Below are positions 1-4,344 of a stretch of 5,833 nt of DNA, piece by piece. The stretch is from a bacterium UBA4883. GTDB taxonomy: Bacteria > Bacillota > Clostridia > Oscillospirales > Acutalibacteraceae. Location: positions 8,474 through 14,306 of the forward strand of contig DHDF01000090.1 in NCBI GenBank assembly GCA_002399225.1, read 5' to 3'. The notes beneath the pieces were generated by a model. It saw only the letters and a list, made by a program, of their open reading frames with translations, ran no database searches and was not told the origin of the DNA. Position numbers and translations under genes: made by a program. The stretch's first letter is position 1; each line of letters opens with the position of its first letter.

Positions 1-310
1 CGCCGGCGAACCCGACCTTTTCCGCGATTAATTCGGTGATCCACCGTTTTTCGCCTTCCTTGTTCCGGTAATCTCGATTTTCAAAACGGCCCTGGATGAA
101 GATCGGCTTTCCTTTTTTGAAATATTTACAGACGAATTCGGCCCTCTCGCGCCAAACGACCACATTGAAAAAATCCGCCTTCTCCTTTCCATCCACCTTA
201 TAGGGCCTGTCCACCGCGAGGCGAAACGTCGTCACCGCGATGCCGCTTTCCGTATGCCGGAGCTCGGGGTCCTCGACCAGGCGGCCCATCGCAAGCGAAA
301 CTTGAAACAT
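1..310 (-). CDS. ssb: Single-stranded DNA-binding protein (SSB), partial
   Basis: Binds single-stranded DNA during phage replication and recombination. The 103 visible residues form most of the OB-fold domain: GRLVEDPELR near residues 9-18, then GIAVTTFRLAVDRPY (23-37), the FFNVVVW strand (47-53), the KKGKPIFIQGR strand (65-75) and W90-ITE. These match the usual SSB order, and tryptophans 53 and 90 fall where SSB stacking aromatics are expected. The start is an ATG preceded by GGAGGT seven bases upstream. The frame runs off the left edge, so the acidic C-terminal tail cannot be checked. It follows the cysteine-rich small gene with one intervening base and is the last visible gene of the leftward operon. 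Being phage-encoded is inferred from context; the family assignment is secure. Confidence 0.92.
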   Translation of the reverse strand, partial: MFQVSLAMGRLVEDPELRHTESGIAVTTFRLAVDRPYKVDGKEKADFFNVVVWRERAEFVCKYFKKGKPIFIQGRFENRDYRNKEGEKRWITELIAEKVGFAG

Positions 311-311
311 G

Positions 312-518
312 TCAGCACCTCCGCATCAGCCTGCGCGTAATTTTTTTATCCCGTTCGGCGTGGATGGCCTGAAACACCTTTTCCTCCCGGAGATAATCAT
401 CCATTTGCGCATGTTTTTGATCTTCCTGGGCTTTCCAGTCCTTCCAGGCCGGACAACCGGAGTGGCAACCTACGGATCTGCCCGTACAGTCCTTACAGGG
501 CGGCGGCGTGAACGTCAT
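312..518 (-). CDS. Small cysteine-rich phage protein (putative zinc-binding)
   Basis: A 68-residue protein with four cysteines close together: C9-x2-C12 followed by C18 and C22 in CKDCTGRSVGCHSGCPAW. This spacing suggests a small metal-binding knuckle, followed by a charged helical tail (KDWKAQEDQKHAQMDDYLRE) and a basic C-terminus. Proteins of this look are common just ahead of ssb in Bacillota prophages, but I know no proven function. I chose the ATG at 516-518 rather than the in-frame TTG at 525-527, because AGGAGG lies about ten bases before the ATG but only one base before the TTG. It overlaps the preceding 48-residue gene by 26 bases, and its stop is one base from the ssb start, which fits translational coupling. 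Confidence 0.7.
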   Translation of the reverse strand: MTFTPPPCKDCTGRSVGCHSGCPAWKDWKAQEDQKHAQMDDYLREEKVFQAIHAERDKKITRRLMRRC

Positions 519-639
519 GATCCGCAAACCTCCTGTGTTTATTTTTCATCCGGGTGAGGGCTTTGAGATCATCCCAGGAGGGCGTCCGGCCATATTTTCG
601 ACAGATGCCCATATAACGTCGAAGCATTTTTACACTCAT
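493..639 (-). CDS. Small basic hypothetical protein (48 aa)
   Basis: An unrecognised 48-codon gene beginning MSVKMLRRYMGICRKYG and ending in a histidine/alanine stretch before TAA. It has a strong AAGGAGG site six bases before its ATG. The ATG overlaps the stop codon of the upstream 166-residue gene (TGATG), and its 3' end overlaps the start of the cysteine-rich gene by 26 bases. The N-terminal half is rich in Arg and Lys with one Trp, possibly a short nucleic-acid-binding helix. Support comes mainly from the ribosome-binding site and the coupling; there is no family evidence. The last ten or so codons, which overlap the next gene, look less protein-like. Confidence 0.5.
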   Translation of the reverse strand: MSVKMLRRYMGICRKYGRTPSWDDLKALTRMKNKHRRFADHDVHAAAL

Positions 640-1139
640 CAGGAATCCTCCTTACTTTTTCGCCCGGCCTGCGACTCTTGAGCCGCAAGGATAAGCTCCT
701 CGATCGATTTTTTCAGATCCAGCAGGCGCCCGATGTTTTTCTCAAAAACGGGCCGCTCTTTTTCCGTGATCTGCCCGTCTTCCGCGATGTCCGAGATAGT
801 TTCGGCAATCTCGTCGATATTCCGCGTCAGCCGGCCGATCTTCATGGCGGCGCTTTCCAGATTCCGGGGAGCGAGCCTGTCGACCTTTCCGCATCCGAGG
901 GGGCACTGGCTGGAGCAGTAGTAATTCATCAGATCCGGCGCATTGTAGCTGCAGGCCATCAGGTTGACCTCTTCCGGATGGGGGCTTATGTTGCCTAATT
1001 CGATGTTTGCAAGCCTTGTGCGGTCAATACAAACGATCTGTGACGCGCTCTCGCGGCTGTGCAGCCGATCGTCGTATTCCGCAGCCCGGATTCGTGCGGT
1101 ATAATAGGCATTTCCGCTTGCTTTCGTGGCCTTTTGCAC
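639..1139 (-). CDS. XRE-type phage regulator with cysteine-containing helical C-terminus
   Basis: A 166-residue protein of a type frequent in Bacillota prophages. Residues from about 10 to 65 are the helix-turn-helix half: AYYTARIRAAEYD, then SASQIVCIDRTRLANIELG and a PHPEEVNLMACSYNAPDL segment, the usual XRE ending in which an asparagine/alanine step leads to the last helix. Next comes YYCSSQCPLGCGK with three cysteines in CSSQCPLGC, then a long helical region (about 95-155) rich in Ile, Leu, Glu and Lys, probably for oligomerisation. The start is GTG with GGAGGTGA about ten to twelve bases upstream; no better start is visible. It probably controls early gene expression or has a DNA-binding accessory role; the exact role is unknown. 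Its stop overlaps the next start. Confidence 0.85.
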   Translation of the reverse strand: MQKATKASGNAYYTARIRAAEYDDRLHSRESASQIVCIDRTRLANIELGNISPHPEEVNLMACSYNAPDLMNYYCSSQCPLGCGKVDRLAPRNLESAAMKIGRLTRNIDEIAETISDIAEDGQITEKERPVFEKNIGRLLDLKKSIEELILAAQESQAGRKSKEDS

Positions 1140-1167
1140 GATTGAAATTTCACCTCCGCATGGTATG

Positions 1168-1446
1168 CTATGGACAAGGGTTATCGCACATTACACCCCC
1201 TTCCGTATGGCCTGAGAGATAATCCGATACGGCCTTGCCCGCGTTCGCCATCATTTTCCTGTCATATTCAGCCCGTTCCGGTTCCGGCATAAAGACTGTC
1301 TGCTTGATCGGCCGGAACGCAATCGTCCCCTTTGGAGAAGGCATCTGCTCGAACACCGTTTCCTGCCGGCAGCGCACGGAGCCGTCGCCGGTCTTCTGGA
1401 CTATGTAACTGACCGCCGTGAAAATAAACGGCTTCTTCGCTGCCAT
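1168..1446 (-). CDS. Hypothetical phage early protein (92 aa)
   Basis: A protein of 92 residues beginning MAAKKPFIFTAVSYIV, with an extended, probably beta-rich first half, a basic middle (AFRPIKQTVFMPEPERAEYD) and a helical segment before a C-terminus containing CDNPC. I do not recognise the family. The ATG at 1444-1446 is preceded at eight bases by AGGAGG, which favours it over the in-frame GTG nine bases upstream. Codons end mostly in G or C, like the neighbouring genes. It lies 28 bases ahead of the 166-residue regulator, whose ribosome-binding site sits in that gap, so the two are probably co-transcribed. Confidence 0.72.
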   Translation of the reverse strand: MAAKKPFIFTAVSYIVQKTGDGSVRCRQETVFEQMPSPKGTIAFRPIKQTVFMPEPERAEYDRKMMANAGKAVSDYLSGHTEGGVMCDNPCP

Positions 1447-1560
1447 GCGAATCACCTCCTCTATAGTTACTAGGCTGCCGGATTGTCCTATGCCTGGTCC
1501 GAACGGCGCACCACAGACAGAGGTAGCCTCCGCGCGGAATCGGATGCTTGATGCTGATGA

Positions 1561-1731
1561 TCATCCATCCGTTTTCGCCTCCTTCGGTAGATGGAGTGTG
1601 TCAAGAGCGAATTCAATAGCGGAAGCCCAATCTTGTGTGGCCTGCGATTTCGACAGCTTGTCTTGTGCAACCATATCGCGTAAAACCTCCACTCTGATTC
1701 TTGAAACGGTCAGTTTATCTGTTTTGTCCAT
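1561..1731 (-). CDS. Small hypothetical protein (56 aa), possible DNA-binding fold
   Basis: A 56-codon gene, MDKTDKLTVSRIRVEVLRDM onward, ending KEAKTDG. A beta-like segment (TVSRIRVEVL) followed by two predicted helices (RDMVAQDKLS and TQDWASAIEFALDTL) recalls the ribbon-helix-helix layout, but this is only shape-level resemblance. GGAGGAGGG lies about ten bases before the ATG. The gene overlaps the end of the 69-residue gene upstream by 22 bases, as is common in this operon. There is no direct functional evidence. Confidence 0.62.
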   Translation of the reverse strand: MDKTDKLTVSRIRVEVLRDMVAQDKLSKSQATQDWASAIEFALDTLHLPKEAKTDG

Positions 1732-1919
1732 CTGCCCTCGCCCTCCTCCAACAGATCAAATTTTTTCAGCTCCGCGAGCGGGATTTCCACGGCCTTGTAG
1801 TCCCCATCCGAAAAAGGAAGCAGGCGCCTTAATAAATTCCGTTTTGCGCATCGGCGGCACGTCGAATAATGCGCCAGCACCAGATTATACAGGTGCGTTT
1901 TGGTTCCCCTGAGCTTCAT
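1710..1919 (-). CDS. Small hypothetical protein with a CxxC pair (69 aa)
   Basis: A 69-residue protein. Residues 1-30 include a helix and TCRRCAKRN (C21-x2-C24), followed by a basic LLRRLLPF stretch and an acidic, strand-like segment, FSDGDYKAVEIPLAELKKFD, to the end. It starts seven bases after the Cro-like gene stop. The AGGAGG at 1923-1928 is only three bases from the ATG, tighter than usual, so the exact start is uncertain, although no alternative with a better site is visible. As the second gene of the leftward operon it is probably an early regulator or a small accessory protein; I do not recognise it. Confidence 0.65.
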   Translation of the reverse strand: MKLRGTKTHLYNLVLAHYSTCRRCAKRNLLRRLLPFSDGDYKAVEIPLAELKKFDLLEEGEGRWTKQIN

Positions 1920-1926
1920 CGCCCTC

Positions 1927-2148
1927 CTATGCGCTTTGCTGCAACAGTTTTGTTTCCTCTGTAATGATGAAATCAATAGACACACCCAGGAAATGAGCTA
2001 TTTTGTCGGCGAGGAGCAACTCCAGATTTTTCTGGCGATCGCCATTTTCAATTTGGTTGTAGTAGCTTAGCGAAATGTCAAGCCTTGAAGCCATATCTTG
2101 TTGAGTTAAGCCACGTTGCTCTCGTTTCTCCCTCAGATAGCCCCGCAT
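1927..2148 (-). CDS. XRE-family regulator, Cro-like
   Basis: A 73-residue, single-domain lambda-repressor-fold protein: MRGYLREKREQRGLTQQDMA, then SRLDISLSYYNQIENGDR as the helix-turn-helix and recognition helix, then LLADKIAHFLGVSIDF as the final helix. There is no dimerisation domain after residue 62. It is the first gene of the leftward operon, which suggests a Cro-like antirepressor role opposed to the regulator at 2311. I prefer the ATG at 2146-2148: a GGTGGTGAT sequence matching most of the ideal ribosome-binding site lies seven bases upstream. The in-frame ATG at 2170-2172 has no ribosome-binding site and lies inside an operator-like repeat. Confidence 0.9.
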   Translation of the reverse strand: MRGYLREKREQRGLTQQDMASRLDISLSYYNQIENGDRQKNLELLLADKIAHFLGVSIDFIITEETKLLQQSA

Positions 2149-2165
2149 TACATCACCACCATTTC

Positions 2166-2278
2166 TTTGCATTTTGTCAAGATTTTCTTTATATTACCAT
2201 TAGTTTTGCAATATGTCAAGTGAATTAGCCCATTTTCTTGACGATTTGCAAATTATTATTTACTTCACATATTGCAAA
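2166..2278. promoter_or_regulatory. Four-copy operator array between divergent XRE genes
   Basis: Four 15-bp relatives of TTGACATATTGCAAA occur here: minus-strand TTGACAAAATGCAAA at 2166-2180, minus-strand TTGACATATTGCAAA at 2205-2219, plus-strand TTGACGATTTGCAAA at 2238-2252 and plus-strand TTCACATATTGCAAA at 2264-2278. Each keeps TT.AC and TGCAAA, and each is an imperfect dyad (TTG...CAA). The two outer pairs face away from the centre. Site 2 covers the leftward -35 box, site 1 lies just downstream of the leftward start, and site 4 covers the rightward promoter. They are the likely binding sites of one or both XRE proteins. Confidence 0.72.
2191..2219 (-). promoter_or_regulatory. Leftward early promoter (PR-like)
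   Basis: On the minus strand TTGACA (2219-2214) is followed after exactly 17 bases by TAATAT (2196-2191), one base from the -10 consensus. Transcription would begin near 2184, about 36 bases ahead of the Cro-like gene. The -35 box and spacer coincide with operator-like repeat 2, so a bound regulator would block it. Confidence 0.78.
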
Positions 2279-2287
2279 GTTTATACT
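2259..2287 (+). promoter_or_regulatory. Rightward promoter of the repressor gene
   Basis: TTTACT at 2259-2264, a 17-base spacer and TATACT at 2282-2287, followed 23 bases later by the repressor ATG. The -35 box is weak (four of six) and the -10 good (five of six). Operator-like site 4 overlaps the end of the -35 box and most of the spacer, which would allow autoregulation. Confidence 0.55.
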
Positions 2288-2310
2288 ATTTTCAGAATTG
2301 AGGTGCACGC

Positions 2311-2655
2311 ATGAAAAGACTAAGAGAATTGAGAAAAAAGCAAAAGATATCCATGCGTGATTTTGGAAAACTATTTGGATTGGCGGAAAGCACAATATCT
2401 CTTTACGAAACAGGGAAGCGTCAACCGGATAATGAGATGCTTTTAAAATTCGCAAATTTTTTTAATGTTTCGGTTGACTACTTACTCGGAAATGAACAAA
2501 AAGAGAAGGCTGTTGGCAATAATGCCAACAGCCCTGATCCAACGATTGATGATGCAATTAAGATTTTAAAGAATCTTCCCCCTGATTTTCGGGCACATGC
2601 GCTTGACGATCTGCGATCTCTTGCTGCTTTAGTAGATAAGCATAATAAGAAATGA
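2311..2655 (+). CDS. XRE-family repressor, CI-like
   Basis: A 114-residue regulator. Residues 1-62 are a classic XRE domain: MKRLRELRKKQKISMRDFGK, helix-turn-helix at about 15-34 (FGKLFGLAESTISLYETGKR), then MLLKFANFFNVSVDYLLG. Residues 63-78 form a polar linker, and 79-112 are helical (DDAIKILKNLPPDFRAHALD onward), probably for dimerisation; there is no LexA-like self-cleaving peptidase. GAGGTG stands five bases before the ATG. It is divergent from the Cro-like gene and in the same orientation as the integrase, the usual position of a prophage maintenance repressor. The gene is more AT-rich than the early operon. Its linker codons contain a perfect inverted repeat acting as a minus-strand terminator, and its last 98 bases overlap a minus-strand ORF. 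Without the peptidase, induction would need another mechanism. Confidence 0.9.
   Translation: MKRLRELRKKQKISMRDFGKLFGLAESTISLYETGKRQPDNEMLLKFANFFNVSVDYLLGNEQKEKAVGNNANSPDPTIDDAIKILKNLPPDFRAHALDDLRSLAALVDKHNKK
2495..2533 (-). terminator. Intrinsic terminator on the minus strand, inside the repressor gene
   Basis: A perfect 10-bp stem, GGCTGTTGGC (2508-2517) with GCCAACAGCC (2524-2533), and a six-base loop. On the minus strand it is followed by TTCTCTTTTTGTT; on the plus strand no T-tract follows, so it is oriented to stop antisense transcription. It lies 25 bases beyond the stop of the minus-strand ORF at 2558-2731. It is encoded by the linker codons of the repressor (about residues 66-75). 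Confidence 0.6.
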
Positions 2656-2731
2656 ACTGATCATGCGTAAGCTTTCGCAGCAGCTCGTAAGCCTCATCTT
2701 CTTCGCTTCGATGCCTTTCCTTTTTCCCCAA
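2558..2731 (-). CDS. Candidate small helical protein, antisense to the repressor 3' end (57 aa)
   Basis: An unrecognised minus-strand ORF starting at TTG (2729-2731), with a GGGGGAT sequence about six bases upstream that could serve as a ribosome-binding site. The product is strongly charged and helical: KKERHRSEEDEAYELLRKLT, then HDQFISYYAYLLKQQE, then a polar tail. It looks more protein-like than a typical antisense shadow. It has its own upstream promoter (2799-2827) and a terminator just after its stop (2495-2533). Against it: no ATG, only a modest ribosome-binding site, and a convergent overlap of 98 bases with the repressor. The open frame continues upstream to a TAA near 2788 without a usual start codon. 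The transcript might instead act as a non-coding antisense RNA. Confidence 0.42.
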   Translation of the reverse strand: MGKKERHRSEEDEAYELLRKLTHDQFISYYAYLLKQQEIADRQAHVPENQGEDSLKS

Positions 2732-2753
2732 TGTATATCCCCCGCATTCGTTG

Positions 2754-2777
2754 AACTGCAGTTCATACAGTTTTTTT
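2754..2777 (+). terminator. Possible weak terminator after the repressor
   Basis: AACTG (2754-2758) can pair with CAGTT (2768-2772) just before a run of seven T (2771-2777). The same place holds a perfect 14-bp palindrome, TGAACTGCAGTTCA (2752-2765). The stem is short, so termination would be inefficient; the palindrome might instead be a protein-binding site. Confidence 0.28.
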
Positions 2778-2798
2778 CGTCCCGGTTACGATACCTTC

Positions 2799-2827
2799 AT
2801 TATCACACCGAAAATGCATAACATCAA
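2799..2827 (-). promoter_or_regulatory. Promoter reading toward the repressor 3' end (antisense)
   Basis: On the minus strand TTGATG (2827-2822), a spacer of exactly 17 bases and GATAAT (2804-2799), with TG one base before the -10 hexamer, making it an extended -10 promoter. Predicted start near 2792. It lies just beyond the small-RNA terminator and points into the minus-strand ORF at 2558-2731. Confidence 0.5.
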
Positions 2828-2853
2828 CAATGTGTGGCAAAAAAAATTTTTAT

Positions 2854-2894
2854 AAAAAAAAAGTCCGTTCGCTACTGCAAATAGGGAACGGACT
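2854..2894 (-). terminator. Strong intrinsic terminator of the minus-strand small transcript
   Basis: AGTCCGTTC (2862-2870) pairs with GAACGGACT (2886-2894), nine base pairs. After one C-C mismatch the stem continues with five more pairs (CTATT with AGTAG) closed by a three-base loop. On the minus strand it is followed by eight T (2861-2854). There is no T-tract on the plus side, so it is directional. Confidence 0.78.
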
Positions 2895-2928
2895 GCATGA
2901 ATTAAGGAACTCTCTGAAATTGTCCCTC
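2854..2928 (-). ncRNA. Candidate small RNA, about 75 nt
   Basis: Between the repressor and nuclease genes, the minus strand has a promoter with consensus -35 and -10 boxes and, about 35 bases downstream of the predicted start, a strong hairpin followed by a T-run. The product would have a 5' part that can form a small stem (GGGAC with GTTCC) and a single-stranded stretch containing TTCCTTAA, then the terminator hairpin. The only ORF in it is an eight-codon ATG...TAG with no convincing ribosome-binding site. The pyrimidine-rich stretch could pair with purine-rich translation starts, but no target is identified. I recognise no known RNA family. An alternative is a leader-peptide or attenuated transcript. 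Confidence 0.52.
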
Positions 2929-2934
2929 AAGAGC

Positions 2935-2962
2935 ATTATATAATTTTGGCGGATTATGTCAA
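2935..2962 (-). promoter_or_regulatory. Near-consensus minus-strand promoter
   Basis: Minus-strand TTGACA (2962-2957) and TATAAT (2940-2935) are both perfect hexamers with a 16-base spacer, giving a start near 2928. The -10 lies within the palindrome ATTATATAAT (2935-2944), which presents TATAAT on the plus strand too (2939-2944), although I see no good plus-strand -35 box. The promoter sits in the 5' leader of the divergent nuclease gene. Confidence 0.7.
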
Positions 2963-2984
2963 ATAATTTTTGAGGGGTGTAATT

Positions 2985-4058
2985 ATGGACTTCATCGACC
3001 AGGTCAAACAGTTCTCCAAGCGCGTCGAAGGGCTGAAAGATTCCCTGCAAACGGAAGAGGCGACCAAAACCTCTATCATCATGCCGTTCTTTTCCCTTCT
3101 TGGATATGACGTCTTTAATCCTGAGGAATTCGTTCCGGAATTCACGGCGGACGTCGGGATCAAGAAGGGAGAAAAGGTCGACTACGCCATCATGTCGGAA
3201 GGCGCCCCCGTCATCCTGATCGAGTGCAAGTGGATCGGGGAAGATCTTGAAAGCCACGATTCGCAGTTGTTCCGTTACTTCGGAACCACCAACGCCAAGT
3301 TTGCCATTCTTACAAACGGTTTGATCTACCGGTTCTATACTGATCTCGAAGAACCGAACAAGATGGACGAATCACCCTTCCTTGAGATAAACATCCTCGA
3401 TATCAAGGACAACCAGATTGCGGAATTGAAAAAATTCCAAAAATCCACTTTCAATGTTGGTGATATTTTTAATTCTGCGTCGGAGTTGAAATACTCTCAT
3501 CAGTTCCGGACGGTCTTCGCCAACGAACTGCAAAATCCTTCGGATGATTTTCTAAAATTTTTTCTCACTTCCGTTTACTCTGGCGTAAAAACCCAAGCTG
3601 TTTTGGAAAAATTCCGGCCCATTCTCAAAAGGTCGCTGAACGAATACATCAGCGAGCTAATGAATGATAAAATCAAGTCCGCTCTCAGTGCGAATACGGA
3701 AAATCAGCCGCAGGCGGAATCCTCCCCGACACCCGTCGAAGAAGAAAAGTCTGAAGAACCGGAGAACAGGATTAATACAACTGCTGAGGAGCTGGAAGCA
3801 TTTTTCGTGGTGAAGATGCTCTTAAAAGACACGGTTTCTGTTGACAACTTGGCCTATAAAGACACGATCAATTATTTCTCGGTACTCTATCAGGGGAAGA
3901 CTACGAAATGGATCTGCCGTTTTATTTTTACGAGCGGTCATAAGTTGCTGGCCATCCCGGATGAAAATAAAAAAGAAATCCGTTATCCTTTGGAAAATAT
4001 TTACCAGATTGAGGATCATAAAGGCGCTCTCATCGAAGTAGTTAAGCGTTACATATAA
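2985..4058 (+). CDS. Stand-alone type I restriction R-subunit N-terminal-type endonuclease
   Basis: A 357-residue protein with the nuclease domain of HsdR in its first ~160 residues and no helicase motor. Visible motifs: TEEATKTSIIMPFFSLLGYD (23-42), VPEFTADVGIKKGEKVDY with D66, IECKW with E80 and K82 (the PD-(D/E)xK core), QLFRYF (Q94-x3-Y98, as in RecB-like nucleases), AILTNGLIYRFYTDLEEPNK and a PFLEINILDI strand. A helical region follows to about 235, then an acidic proline-rich linker (about 240-265), and a C-terminal domain (TTAEELEAFFVVK to VKRYI) also known in proteins of this family. Start: ATG with GAGGGGTG about five bases upstream, preferred over the in-frame TTG at 2970. All catalytic residues are present. 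A lysogen-expressed defence or superinfection role is inferred from its place between repressor and integrase. Confidence 0.9.
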   Translation: MDFIDQVKQFSKRVEGLKDSLQTEEATKTSIIMPFFSLLGYDVFNPEEFVPEFTADVGIKKGEKVDYAIMSEGAPVILIECKWIGEDLESHDSQLFRYFGTTNAKFAILTNGLIYRFYTDLEEPNKMDESPFLEINILDIKDNQIAELKKFQKSTFNVGDIFNSASELKYSHQFRTVFANELQNPSDDFLKFFLTSVYSGVKTQAVLEKFRPILKRSLNEYISELMNDKIKSALSANTENQPQAESSPTPVEEEKSEEPENRINTTAEELEAFFVVKMLLKDTVSVDNLAYKDTINYFSVLYQGKTTKWICRFIFTSGHKLLAIPDENKKEIRYPLENIYQIEDHKGALIEVVKRYI

Positions 4059-4074
4059 TTGCGGAGGTACAAAA

Positions 4075-4287
4075 ATGAAAATCGGCATCCGCCGGCCTTC
4101 TGCGAAAAAAATGTTCAGGGCCCGCACAACAAGCCGGGCGAAACGAGCGGTCAAAAAGGCCTTGATCCCCGGATATGGAAAAAAGGGAAGAGGATGGATC
4201 ACAAACCCTAAAAAAGCGGTATACAACAAAGTTTACCATAAAACGACAATCGGGCTTGGTGGTCTTCTCAAAAAATTATTCAAATGA
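4075..4287 (+). CDS. Small, extremely basic protein (70 aa)
   Basis: It has 70 residues, of which 15 are Lys and 7 Arg, with no Asp or Glu at all. The first part (MKIGIRRPSAKKMFRARTTS) is followed by a basic helix (RAKRAVKKALIPGYGKKG), then NPKKAVYNKVYHKTT and a short hydrophobic/basic C-terminal helix (GLGGLLKKLFK). I believe similar proteins occur beside phage or mobile-element genes in Bacillota, but no function is known to me. The composition suggests binding to nucleic acid or membrane. GGAGGT lies six bases before the ATG, and only 16 bases separate it from the nuclease stop, so the two are almost certainly co-transcribed and may work together. Confidence 0.78.
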   Translation: MKIGIRRPSAKKMFRARTTSRAKRAVKKALIPGYGKKGRGWITNPKKAVYNKVYHKTTIGLGGLLKKLFK

Positions 4288-4294
4288 AAATGGA

Positions 4295-4317
4295 CCCCGC
4301 GCCCTTCCGACGCGGGG
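4295..4317 (+). other. GC-rich hairpin ahead of the integrase ribosome-binding site
   Basis: CCCCGCG (4295-4301) and CGCGGGG (4311-4317) form a perfect 7-bp stem with a nine-base loop, between the basic-protein stop and the integrase AGGAGG. No T-run follows, so it is not a classic terminator. It may reduce read-through, protect a processed mRNA end or influence integrase translation. Confidence 0.5.
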
Positions 4318-4344
4318 ACTCCCTTCCCAGGAGGAATAACAAAA

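Noticed and set aside
1268..1564. Full 99-codon minus-strand ORF as a confident gene
   Set aside because: The last 179 bases overlap the better-supported 92-residue gene, and the coding-like composition fades after about 24 codons; kept only as a finding.
1418..1912. Plus-strand ORF of 164 codons opposite the early operon
   Set aside because: It crosses several minus-strand genes that have good ribosome-binding sites, has no such site of its own, and its product resembles no protein fold.
2225..2455. Minus-strand ORF opposite the repressor start and operator region
   Set aside because: It covers the divergent promoters and operators and the complement of the helix-turn-helix codons; the product is not protein-like.
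2752..2765. Perfect palindrome TGAACTGCAGTTCA as an attachment or regulator site
   Set aside because: Only one copy is visible, it does not resemble the XRE operator motif, and it is far from the integrase; it may be chance or part of a weak hairpin.
2664..2819. Plus-strand ORF after the repressor with a hydrophobic N-terminus (MRKLSQQLVSLIFF...)
   Set aside because: No ribosome-binding site before the ATG; the hydrophobic stretch is what the complement of the charged minus-strand helix would give, so a signal peptide is unlikely.
2850..3257. Minus-strand ORF of 135 codons over the small RNA and the nuclease start
   Set aside because: It runs opposite the conserved nuclease domain, crosses a promoter and a terminator, and has no ribosome-binding site or family resemblance.
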